From positions 94,981,867 to 95,045,866 of the forward strand of contig NC_084760.1 of assembly GCF_028858725.1 (NCBI RefSeq): a DNA stretch of 64,000 nt, in the 5' to 3' direction. This document shows positions 54,138 to 63,743 of the stretch, one piece after another. This stretch comes from Colius striatus (Eukaryota; Chordata; Aves; Coliiformes; Coliidae). The notes under the pieces are model-generated. The model did not search any database. It was not told the origin of the DNA and worked only from the letters and a program-made list of their open reading frames with translations. How positions within the stretch are numbered: position 1 is the first letter of the stretch; each line of letters begins with the position of its first letter. Made by a program: the position numbers and the translations under genes.

Positions 54138-57100
54138 CAGGAGAACACTAACAACTTACATAACATTCGTGTCTAAAATTGCCAAAAGGTTTTTCATCAC
54201 GTGCTGAGGCTGATGGGCAGCCCTTTTCTTCAGCTGAAAGCCCATCACTTGGTAGAGGTTCTCTGCCAGCTGGGTGATCACAGCCCTGACCTTGCCACTT
54301 TTAACAGGCAGGGCTTTGTTTCCCAATAACCACCAGAGCGTGGGCAGAACGTAGCGCTTGACAGTTTCGGGTTTCTCATCATAAACTGACACCACAAGAC
54401 CTGCAGGGCAAGAGAGACATGCTCAACAACCTAATGCAAACAAGCGCCCACCTTTATTTTTGGTTCTTGGAAGCCTTTCCTATTGAAAAGGATCAACAGT
54501 TCATTCCCAGGAGTGAAATGATTCAGCAGTACAATAAGATAAAGAAAGATTAGGCAGTAATTAATTAATAGGATTCATCTCATATTAGCAATCTCAGTAC
54601 TTGCATAAAGGAGACGTTTCTCCTGCTAAGCACTTACTTTCCGCTTCATTCTCGCCATAATTTCTTCCAAGTCACGTGAGAGGCTAGACCGTTTCACAAA
54701 ACTGTCAAATTTTGGATGTGTCATCAATACACTCAGCATCTTCCGACCATGACACCTAACACAGGAAAGAGAGAAACGAATACAGACTATTACTGTCTTT
54801 TCTCTCTTGTTAATAAACAAAGGAAGTGTTCCTAGAGGAAGGAGGTATTTTAAACTCGCCATGTGCAGTATCTTCATGAGAAGGTATTACCTATTCAGCA
54901 AAGAGAAATCATTTGCTGATATTTGCTTCCACTTGTCACTGCAACACACAATGCTGCCAGCTGAACACAGAGGCAAGAGAAGAACACGGGGCAACAGTAA
55001 AATACAATTTCACTCTGAAATTGTGGATGTGTGTCTGTGGGATCAAAAGATCCCACGGGACAAGCAAAGAACACCTTCTGCTTTGCTGCCATGGCTTTGC
55101 AGTGTCTTGCTGCCATTGCACTATAATTTATCTTTCTTAAAACTGATGAAGCTACAACAAATAAATCACTTCATGGTTACTATTTATTATTCTATACTAC
55201 CCGTATGCACACAGGCAGCTAGTTGCTCCTGTGTTCTTGGCATGTAATGGGAATTTAAATTACTAATGGAAGTAAGGGGGTTTGGTTTGGCTTTGCTACT
55301 TGTGAAACTACAGCTATCTTCAAGAGGAAATTTGGAGATCATTCAGCCACAGACAACATTATGCAATGACTGGGAAGTAAAATTTGTGGCTATCATAGGC
55401 AACCAAATCTGCAGAAGAAGTTTAGAAAGACTGAATACATTAGTCAACAACACATGGAATTCTTCTAGGGAAGTCTTAACCTTATGAGGAAAAAGTGCAT
55501 GGGATCCTTCAGTGACCAACACTGGCCAACACTTCAGTTTTGCATTGTGCACATAACACCAAAATTGTTGGGCTGACTGAGCTCAGTTGACTTGAATAAA
55601 GACTTGTTCAAATCACAGGAATTTGGCAAAGGTCCTTTCTTGCTGGACAACCTCACAGTATCCAGTACGGTCATTTCCCCAGGTATTATCCACACTGTAA
55701 AATAATTTTCTTAGAATTCACTTTACCTCTCACTCTTCTATGGGATTTTATAAACAGACGTTACAGTTTTCAAATTGTAGGAAGTGAAATGAAGATGATC
55801 ACCTTACGTCTGGATGACAGTCCTGAGCAAACTTCCCTACAACATCCACCAGCAGATTGGTATTGGAACACGTGCCCGACAGGAGCTTCTTGGCTCCCAT
55901 TTTCTCCACTACGGTCAGGAGGCGTTCAGACGCACACTTTCGCACCAGGACGTTGCGGTGCCTGGAAACAAGAGAACAAACACTGAGGCAGAGGGAAAAG
56001 GAAAGCCAGAAACACAGGCCGCAGTCACAGCACGCCCCCTGTCATTGCTGGGGGAAGAAGGCCTGAGTTTTCACTGCCATTTTAGCCACCTGTAGAAGAT
56101 TCTGTTCTTAGATAAGCACAAAGTTGGTATTATACAGAGGGACTACCTGCAAGGAAAAGGAGGAATTCAGTCTCCCTGGACTACCTGATACTCAATTTCC
56201 TTCCCAAAAGTAATCTTAAGAAAGAGGGAAATTAAAGGAAATTCATGCTTTCTCATCAGATGGCTCCCACTACACAGACAGAGCTACAGAGAACTGAGGC
56301 TTATTCCACCTGTTTATCTCCAAATCTGCAGACCCTTGGAAAAAAAAAACAAATGTGGGGAAAAACCCTGTGAGGCATGAGGCTGCAAGACATTCAGAAA
56401 TGTAGCCAGTTTGTTCTGTGAGGCTTGGCAAGATGTATATTTGACTGTTTTACTGTTTTCAAAAGCTGCAGAAAGGGTAGCAGTCGCTTTAGCCGGGTTG
56501 TACATTCTAGAGGGTGCCTATTTGAAACCACCTGCATTTGCTTCAGCATTCCCATAGGACTCAACCCGTGAAGACTGTGAAGTGACTCGCCATCCCCAGG
56601 CTACCATGCAGCCCATGAATAGAAAGTAGAGCTCTAAGGACAGGAGAGTCAGCCAGACTCCTCTTTGATAGGAGCTGTGTCTGCTGTGCCGCACCCGGTG
56701 ATTTCTTCTTCACACCTTCCAGCAATTCCTCTTCTCATTTATTAAGTGAATGGTATAATGATGATGCATGATTTTGCCCAGCACCTCTGTGGTTAGCGTT
56801 GTGAAACACCAAAGGCCACTCACTGCTGCAATTGCCATTGTCCCTCTGGCTGCAAAGCCTCAAGCCTCCATCATTGCCCTTTGCAGGGACTTTCCCTTCC
56901 CCATCATTCAGCACCTCTAGTCAGCATTGACAGACTGTGAGAACAAATGGGCTGCAGTAGGACAGAAGCAGGTGATGAGAAGCAAGAAGTGAGGCTGATG
57001 AGAGAATCTAATCACCGAGTTCACAGATGGCACAGGAGAGAGGACCTGACCCTCCCATCATTCACCTTCTTCCTCCCATCCCTTTCTCCTCCCCAGACAA

Positions 57101-57640
57101 TTTAAAGCAAAGCATATCACTAAGAGAAGAATGACTTACTAGGCTTCAATAGCGATGAGAGCAGACATCGCTCGTGTAGGAGTCACATTCATCACCATGA
57201 GGCCCAGGGATTTACTGGCTGCTTCCTGAATGAACTTGTTGGAGTCTCCCATCTTCTGGAGCAAGACCTGAGCAATGTTGTCCACTTCACTGTCCATGTT
57301 CTTCTTCATGCTTCTGAAGAGCTCTCCAACAGTGTTGATGGCAAAGCGAGCCACCTTCAAGCGGAGGTTGCTCACCTGGGGAAGTCACAGTGGGAAACAT
57401 AAGCATCATTTTGTAGAGAAAATCAGCTCCCCGAAGACAAAAGACCCAGGAAATAGCAAGACTTCTCACTGTGTCCAGGTGGGACAGGAGCACAGTCAGA
57501 GTAGAAGACCACAAGCACAGAAACACACTTTGATACCAACTTCTTCTCTGGCCCCAGGCCCACTTATATCAAACTGCAGACCTAAAAAACATTGTTTCAC
57601 CTCAAATAAAAGTGTGCTACTTAGCCCCTAATGTACACTG
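54110..57640. repeat. Segmental duplication, left unit
   Basis: About 3.5 kb match the right unit at an offset of 6,372 bp, falling to 6,368 after a 4-bp indel at the exon B acceptor. By eye there are roughly 25-30 substitutions, about 99% identity. The match includes the last 28 or so bases of the ERVL-like LTR at its left edge, so that LTR predates the duplication. The right limit cannot be seen because the partner unit runs off the window. Confidence 0.95.
54156..57375 (-). pseudogene. TOGARAM2 3' exons, left truncated copy
   Basis: A second set of the same exons: A 57375-57140, B 55961-55803, C 54755-54638, possible microexon 54479-54452, terminal 54400-54156. Splice sites are conserved, but the A-B junction reads TA+G, a stop, where the right copy reads CA+G. 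Upstream of exon A no more exons are seen before the provirus at 58276-60360, so this copy has no 5' gene body of its own. It is therefore called a pseudogene. Some of its residues (for example KRYVLPTLW) look more like the family than the right copy's (KCYVLPMLW), so which unit is ancestral is open. An ERVL-like LTR starts 18 bp past its stop codon. Confidence 0.7.
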
Positions 57641-58275
57641 CTTTGATTTTAGGCCCTTTCGCTGAAAACAAACAAACAAAAAAGAAAAAAAAATAAAGGA
57701 ATGGCTGGTTTTAAACTAGCAAGTCACAATTCCTAAAGACAAGAGAAAGGAAAAGTAGAACTTTCCTCCTGTCAAAAATTGCAGCAGTGGCAGTTTGAGC
57801 ACTCAACCAGGAAACAGAAAATACAGGCTCAAGCCCACAGACCAAGTCCTAGCAGGGACTTGAGCTCATCTGCAGCATCATCTGCTCAAGAGAACTGTAC
57901 CAAAGCCCTATCATCTTCTGCAAGAAAAGGAAAATTTAATATTTTTGTCAATCATGTAGTAGGAGTACAAGGCAGATGGTACGGGCTACAGACAAGTGTC
58001 AAGTTAGAAATACAGCCACGACATTATTAAGGAGCTTAGGCTGAGATCTTTCTGTTCCCTGAGAGATGAGGGAGTGAAGCTACACATGACTGCCCTGCAA
58101 ATCCCAAAGCAAGGCCACTCCACGCACACAGTGGCTGCGGTGCAAAATCCTGCCAGTGGACAGAGTCACTGGACTCCTGGTTGAGCACTCAATGGAAAGG
58201 GTAAATTCCCAAAAAGGTTATAGAAAGGAAGAAGGAGAAGATATCATTAGGAAACACTGGAAAATAATTACCTGC

Positions 58276-58327
58276 AGCCGACTTGATGCAAACGCACGAG
58301 ATGAGGTTTATTTTGGAGCTCCGGGCC
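58276..58327 (-). repeat. 3' LTR fragment of the ERV1
   Basis: 52 bp match 59963-60014 of the 5' LTR, including its own AATAAA (58313-58308). The U3 and most of U5 are gone; homology stops at GGGCC on one side and at AGCCGAC on the other. Confidence 0.85.
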
Positions 58328-58337
58328 GAAGGGAAGG

Positions 58338-58738
58338 GATCTCAACAGGATTTGAGAGGGACGCAGCAACCAAAAACCAGGGGTGGGACTTGGTTCCCAA
58401 CACGTTCCAAAAGCAACCAGGGTTGGGCCTCCAATCCCACAATCCCTGCATAACACTTCGTCCTCTCATTCACCCTCCAAAAGACCAGCTAAGTTTTATC
58501 TATAGGCAAAGATTGCGATCTCACCAGGATTTGAGAGGGACGCGGACTTCGTCCTCTGTCCGGGAACCACTCTCATTCACCCTCCTAAAGACCAGCCAAG
58601 TTTTATCTATAGGCAAAGATTGCGATCTCACCAGGATTTGAGAGGGACGCGGACTTCGTCCTCTGTCCGGGAACCACTCTCATTCACCCTCCTAAAGACC
58701 AGCCAAGTTTTACCTATAGGCAAAGATTGCCTATTCCC
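58338..58738. repeat. 107-bp tandem repeat inside the ERV1
   Basis: Two near-perfect 107-bp units start at 58515 and 58622, with degenerate partial units before them (one lacking about 16 bp) and a trailing part. A related segment (CAACCAGGGGTGGG) reappears near 58936. They lie just upstream of the 3' LTR fragment in proviral orientation. Confidence 0.85.
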
Positions 58739-59454
58739 ACCCGTGAGGCGCAGATAACAAAACCAGAATTCCGAACAGCCAGATCCTCCTGACCCCTTCC
58801 ACCCTTGAGGCGTCCCTCAGGGCTGCAGCCTTCGGTTCCGGACACGTCTGTCCCCGTAGTCACTGGGTCCTCATGGTCCGCAGTGACAGCTGCACCAAAA
58901 TACCAACGGGGTCCTAAATCACCAACACACCAAGCAACCAGGGGTGGGTCTCTCACTACCCACAATCCCTGCCCTACAACCTATCCTCCACTGGCTGTCA
59001 GACCCTCACGGACTCAGTGGCCTCAGTCCTTCCGTGGTCCCTTTTTCTAACACAACACCATAAAACAATCCTAACGACTACGACTCCTATTCTTACACAA
59101 AAAGACACAAAAAATTAAAACAACTAGTCAGGCACATTTAACTTTACACAAGGGGGGTTTCTGTCCCGTACCAATCCCTATAATTTAGAGTGTATACAAG
59201 TACACGGTTCCCTAACAAACAATTTCTTTTACAGACACAAAGGCGACACAAAAAACATTTTCCAAATTCACAAGGGCACTAAGGTATACTACCAACGTTA
59301 TAATCCACCCACCTATTATTGCCCACAAAAGTAACATTCACTTGGTCTTTCAATTTCACGCACTCAGTCTTGCACACTTAACACATTTCAGGGGTTAGTA
59401 GAGAGTGAGAGAAAATGAGAACCTATCCATGTGTCCCTTAAGTGCTTTTCTTAC

Positions 59455-59662
59455 TGGAGATGGAGATTTCAGACTGTTGGGTCACGAGGTTCAGGAAAGA
59501 ATCCTTAGTCCCAGACCTGGTCAACAGTGGATTTTTTTTAAGAGTCCCTACCGTTGAGTCACGAGGTTCAGTCTGGACCCCCTTGCTTTCTAAGACACCC
59601 TTAAAAGGGGCTTAGGTGCAGCTGGATCCAAACCTAGTCTCAGACTTGGTCAACGGTGTGCA
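59455..59662. repeat. Imperfect direct repeat in the ERV1 leader
   Basis: Two blocks share GTCACGAGGTTCAG and, about 30-80 bp later, a CCAGACCTGGTCAACAGTG-like segment. It indicates local duplication in the untranslated leader. Confidence 0.6.
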
Positions 59663-59885
59663 AACTACGACAACGAGGGATGGACACTAATTTAAGTCCC
59701 AAATATCACAAAGAGAACAGAGGCGAAAAAAAAGAAAACAATGTTAGAACAACAAAACCCTCATACAGTTCACTCAGTCATCACAGACCTTTCATGTGGC
59801 GCCACACACTCACAAACACTTACAAGCACATTCATACAAAAAGCTCACCTCCAAGCGGTCGTCGTTTCCTGAGGTGTTCGGCGAT

Positions 59886-59903
59886 ATCCCGGACGAGCCC
59901 CCA
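59886..59903 (-). other. Primer binding site, tRNA-Pro type
   Basis: The minus strand reads TGGGGGCTCGTCCGGGAT, three bases after the LTR end. This is the 18-nt site complementary to the 3' end of tRNA-Pro used by murine-leukaemia-like gammaretroviruses. It fixes the element's class and orientation. Confidence 0.93.
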
Positions 59904-59993
59904 AAATGAAAGACGGAACTTTCATCTACCCAGGCAGACGCGCACCTCAGAGGAAAACGAGGAGCCGACTTGATGCAAACACACGAGGTGAGG

Positions 59994-59999
59994 TTTATT
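59994..59999 (-). terminator. LTR poly(A) signal
   Basis: The minus strand reads AATAAA, followed about 20 nt later by a CA cleavage context. It is the first AATAAA downstream of the right TOGARAM2 stop codon (60528). Confidence 0.65.
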
Positions 60000-60071
60000 T
60001 CGGAGCTCCGGGCCGTCTCGTACCTCACGCAGGAGATAGAGGAGGCGACCACCGTGCTCAGTAGGGAAGGG

Positions 60072-60079
60072 TTTTTATA
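60072..60079 (-). promoter_or_regulatory. LTR TATA box
   Basis: The minus strand reads TATAAAAA inside the LTR, about 75 bp before its AATAAA, the usual U3/R arrangement. Transcription would run towards the left TOGARAM2 unit. Confidence 0.6.
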
Positions 60080-60399
60080 GGGTTTACATGCTACACAAAA
60101 GATATAGGGTACAAACAAATGAAAGATACAAGCTCTTGACACTCGATCTGGCCTCTTCTGATAACCACAGAGCCTCGATCTGGCCTCATCTGACAACCAC
60201 AGACCGCGGGTCTTTCTGAGAAATGTTTTCCAACTTTTGCTCCTTGGAAGTGAGGCACTCTTTGCTGAGGCTGTGTTCTTTGCGGAGACACGGCTTCCAT
60301 GGTGTGCAGGCCGTACTCCATTTTGTTTGTTTCGCCTCTTCTCAGTTTCGCCTCTTCTCACCCGCCAGGGAAAAAGTACCACAGGAGAACACTAAGAAC

Positions 60400-60477
60400 T
60401 TACATAACATTCATGTCTGAAATTTCCAAAAGGCTTTTCATCACATGCTGAGGCTGATGGGCAGCCTTTTTCTTCAG
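60400..60477 (-). pseudogene. 78-bp scrap of TOGARAM2 terminal exon (third copy)
   Basis: The last 78 bp of the terminal exon, including the TAA, repeat here with a few changes, between the provirus end (60360) and the right unit (from about 60478). It shares the right copy's CATGTCTGAAATTTCC variant, so it derives from that lineage. It would be 3' UTR of the right copy. Confidence 0.8.
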
Positions 60478-60527
60478 GCCTCTGGCACCCCGCCAGGGCT
60501 AAAGTACCACAGGAGAACACTAACGAC

Positions 60528-60772
60528 TTACATAACATTCATGTCTGAAATTTCCAAAAGGTTTTTCATCACGTGCTGAGGCTGATGGGCAGCCCTTTTC
60601 TTCAGCTGAAAGCCCATCACTTGGTAGAGGTTCTCTGCCAGCTCGGTGATCACAGCCCTGACCTTGCCACTTTTAACAGGCAGGGCTTTGTTTTCCAATA
60701 ACCACCAGAGCATGGGCAGAACGTAGCACTTGACAGTTTCGGGTTTCTCATCATAAACTGACACCACAAGAC
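60528..60772 (-). CDS. TOGARAM2: TOGARAM2 terminal exon, right copy
   Basis: Acceptor CCCTGCAG, then 245 bp to the TAA at 60528. It encodes VVSVYDEKPETVKCYVLPML, then GKVRAVITELAENLYQVMG and AAHQPQHVMKNLL. The pattern KP...VL..LW.LL, L..LY..MG and AA.QP.H matches the end of the family. It differs from the left copy at seven bases, all changing amino acids. Confidence 0.82.
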
Positions 60773-63743
60773 CTGCAGGGCAAGAGAGACATGCTCAACA
60801 ACCTAATGCAAACAAGCGCCCACCTTTATTTTTGGTTCTTGGAAGCCTTTCCTGTTGAAAAGGATCAACAGTTCATTCCCAGGAGTGAAATGATTCAGCA
60901 GTACAATGAGATAAAGAAAGATTAGGCAGTAATTAATTAATAGGATTCATCTCATATTAGCAATCTCAGTACTTGCATAAAGGAGACGTTTCTCCTGCTA
61001 AGCACTTACTTTCCGCTTCATTCTCGCCATAATTTCTTCCAAGTCACGTGAGAGGCTAGACCGTTTCACAAAACTGTCAAATTTTGGATGTGTCATCAAT
61101 ACACTCAGCATCTTCCGACCATGACACCTAACACAGGAAAGAGAGAAACGAATACAGACTATTACTGTCTTTTCTCTCTTGTTAATAAACAAAGGAAGTG
61201 TTCCTAGAGGAAGGAGGTATTTTAAACTCGCCATGTGCAGTATCTTCATGAGAAGGTATTACCTATTCAGCAAAGAGAAATCATTTGCTGATATTTGCTT
61301 CCACTTGTCACTGCAACACACAATGCTGCCAGCTGAACACAGAGGCAAGAGAAGAACACGGGGCAACAGTAAAATACAATTTCACTCTGAAATTGTGGAT
61401 GTGTGTCTGTGGGATCAAAAGATCCCACGGGACAAGCAAAGAACACCTTCTGCTTTGCTGCCATGGCTTTGCAGTGTCTTGCTGCCATTGCACTATAATT
61501 TATCTTTCTTAAAACTGATGAAGCTACAACAAATAAATCACTTCATGGTTACTATTTATTATTCTATACTACCCGTATGCACACAGGCAGCTAGTTGCTC
61601 CTGTGTTCTTGGCATGTAATGGGAATTTAAATTACTAATGGAAGTAAGGGGGTTTGGTTTGGCTTTGCTACTTGTGAAACTACAGCTATCTTCAAGAGGA
61701 AATTTGGAGATCATTCAGCCACAGACAACATTATGCAATGACTGGGAAGTAAAATTTGTGGCTATCATAGGCAACCAAATCTGCAGAAGAAGTTTAGAAA
61801 GACTGAATACATTAGTCAACAACACATGGAATTCTTCTAGGGAAGTCTTAACCTTATGAGGAAAAAGTGCATGGGATCCTTCAGTGACCAACACTGGCCA
61901 ACACTTCAGTTTTGCATTGTGCACATAACACCAAAATTGTTGGGCTGACTGAGCTCAGTTGACTTGAATAAAGACTTGTTCAAATCACAGGAATTTGGCA
62001 AAGGTCCTTTCTTGCTGGACAACCTCACAGTATGCAGTACGGTCATTTCCCCAGGTATTATCCACACTGTAAAATAATTTTCTTAGAATTTACTTTACCT
62101 CTCACTCTTCTATGGGATTTTATAAACAGACGTTACAGTTTTCAAATTGTAGGAAGTGAAATGAAGATGATCACCTTACGTCTGGATGACAGTCCTGAGC
62201 AAACTTCCCTACAACATCCACCAGCAGATTGGTATTGGAACACGTGCCCGACAGGAGCTTCTTGGCTCCCATTTTCTCCACTATGGTCAGGAGGTGTTCA
62301 GACGCACACTTTCGCACCAGGACGTTGCGGTGCCTGGAAACAAGAGAACACTGAGGCAGAGGGAAAAGGAAAGCCAGAAACACAGGCCGCAGTCACAGCA
62401 CGCCCCCTGTCATTGCTGGGGGAAGAAGGCCTGAGTTTTCACTGCCATTTTAGCCACCTGTAGAAGATTCCGTTCTTAGATAAGCACAAAGTTGGTATTA
62501 TACAGAGGGACTACCTGCAAGGAAAAGGAGGAATTCAGTCTCCCTGGACTACCTGATACTCAATTTCCTTCCCAAAAGTAATCTTAAGAAAGAGGGAAAT
62601 TAAAGGAAATTCATGCTTTCTCATCAGATGGCTCCCACTACACAGACAGAGCTACAGAGAACTGAGGCTTATTCCACCTGTTTATCTCCAAATCTGCAGA
62701 CCCTTGGAAAAAAAAAACAAATGTGGGGAAAAACCCTGTGAGGCATGAGGCTGCAAGACATTCAGAAATGTAGCCAGTTTGTTCTGTGAGGCTTGGCAAG
62801 ATGTATATTTGACTGTTTTACTGTTTTCAAAAGCTGCAGAAAGGGTAGCAGTCGCTTTAGCCGGGTTGTACATTCTAGAGGGTGCCTATTTGAAACCACC
62901 TGCATTTGCTTCAGCATTCCCATAGGACTCAACCCGTGAAGACTGTGAAGTGACTCGCCATCCCCAGGCTACCATGCAGCCCATGAATAGAAAGTAGAGC
63001 TCTAAGGACAGGAGAGTCAGCCAGACTCCTCTTTGATAGGAGCTGTGTCTGCTGTGCCGCACCCGGTGATTTCTTCTTCACACCTTCCAGCAATTCCTCT
63101 TCTCATTTATTAAGTGAATGGTATAATGATGATGCATGATTTTGCCCAGCACCTCTGTGGTTAGCGTTGTGAAACACCAAAGGTCACTCACTGCTGCAAC
63201 TGCCATTGTCCCTCTGGCCGCAAAGCCTCAAGCCTCCATCATTGCCCTTTGCAGGGACTTTCCCTTCCCCATCATTCAGCACCTCTAGTCAGCATTGACA
63301 GACTGTGAGAACAAATGGGCTGCAGTAGGACAGAAGCAGGTGATGAGAAGCAAGAAGTGAGGCTGATGAGAGAATCTAATCACCGAGTTCACAGATGGCA
63401 CAGGAGAGAGGACCTGTCCCTCCCATCATTCACCTTCTTCCTCCCATCCCTTTCTCCTCCCCAGACAATTTAAAGCAAAGCATATCACTAAGAGAAGAAT
63501 GACTTACTGGGCTCCAATAGCGATGAGAGCAGACATCGCTCGTGTAGGAGTCACATTCATCACCATGAGGCCCAGGGATTTACTGGCTGCTTCCTGAATG
63601 AACTTGTTGGAGTCTCCCATCTTCTGGAGCAAGACCTGAGCAATGTTGTCCACTTCACTGTCCATGTTCTTCTTCATGCTTCTGAAGAGCTCTCCGACAG
63701 TGTTGATGGCAAAGCGAGCCACCTTCAAGCGGAGGTTGCTCAC
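60528..63743 (-). CDS. TOGARAM2: TOGARAM2 (FAM179A) 3' exons, right-hand copy
   Basis: TOG-domain protein; the family regulates axonemal microtubules in cilia. Exons in transcript order: 63743-63508, 62333-62175, 61127-61010, then the terminal exon 60772-60528 with TAA. The first three join in phase and give the second half of a TOG domain, with LRLKVARFAINTVGELFRSM, LVRKCASEHLLTIVEKMGAK and KMLSVLMTHPKFDSFV. The terminal exon (KPETVKCYVLPMLWWLLENK to QPQHVMKNLL) matches the extreme C-terminus of the TOGARAM1/2 family. Two problems: exon three ends in phase 0 while the terminal exon needs phase 1, and family members have the first half of another TOG domain between them, absent here. Upstream exons are beyond the right edge. 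This may be the true gene end or another partial copy. Confidence 0.8.
60824..60851 (-). CDS. Possible 28-nt TOGARAM2 microexon, right copy (speculative)
   Basis: A 28-nt segment has an acceptor (CCTTTTCAACAG) and a donor (GTGGGC). It encodes ERLPRTKNK plus one base and would convert the phase 0 end of exon C into the phase 1 entry of the terminal exon. Against it, the following intron would be only 51 nt, unusually short. Confidence 0.25.
61010..61127 (-). CDS. TOGARAM2: TOGARAM2 exon C, right copy
   Basis: 118 bp between acceptor CTGTGTTAG and donor GTAAGT. The first base completes an Arg codon, then CHGRKMLSVLMTHPKF to DLEEIMARMKRK, phase 0 out. Its sequence is identical in the left copy. 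Confidence 0.83.
62175..62333 (-). CDS. TOGARAM2: TOGARAM2 exon B, right copy
   Basis: 159 bp between acceptor TTGTTTCCAG and a donor AAG|GTGATC. The better-looking GTAAGG six bases earlier would break the phase, so GTGATC is preferred. It encodes HRNVLVRKCASEHLL to KFAQDCHPDV. Confidence 0.85.
63508..63743 (-). CDS. TOGARAM2: TOGARAM2 exon A, right copy
   Basis: 236 bp between acceptor TTCCCCAG and donor GTAAGT. It encodes HEAT-type helices VSNLRLKVARFAINTVGELF and MGDSNKFIQEAASKSLGLMV, and ends SALIAIGA plus CA, which with the G of the next exon makes CAG (Gln). Confidence 0.85.

Larger units (their letters stand above)
58276..60360 (-). mobile_element. Defective gammaretrovirus-like endogenous provirus (ERV1)
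   Basis: Read on the minus strand it begins with a complete 5' LTR (60360-59907), then a proline-tRNA-type primer binding site (59903-59886), a long leader, and ends in a 52-bp piece of the 3' LTR (58327-58276). There is no recognisable gag, pol or env: about 1.5 kb of internal sequence has no long frame, and it contains tandem repeats. It cannot encode retroviral proteins. The element lies in the same orientation as TOGARAM2, exactly at the junction of the duplicated units. Confidence 0.85.
59907..60360 (-). repeat. ERV1 5' LTR (454 bp)
   Basis: Starts TGAGAAGAGG at 60360 and ends GTCTTTCA at 59907, the TG...CA termini of a retroviral LTR. It contains a TATA box and a poly(A) signal about 75 bp apart, implying a short R region. 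A short direct repeat (GAAACTGAGAAGAGGCGAAA) lies near its U3 start. Confidence 0.85.

Noticed and set aside
54807-55247. 146-codon plus-strand frame, repeated at 61179-61619
   Set aside because: It covers TOGARAM2 intron antisense; it occurs twice only because the region is duplicated.
58515-58728. Tandem repeats considered as a CRISPR-like or satellite array
   Set aside because: Units are contiguous with no spacers, only about two full copies, and sit inside a provirus in a vertebrate genome.
59810-60382. 190-codon minus-strand frame
   Set aside because: It crosses the LTR, primer binding site and untranslated leader, so it cannot be a retroviral gene.
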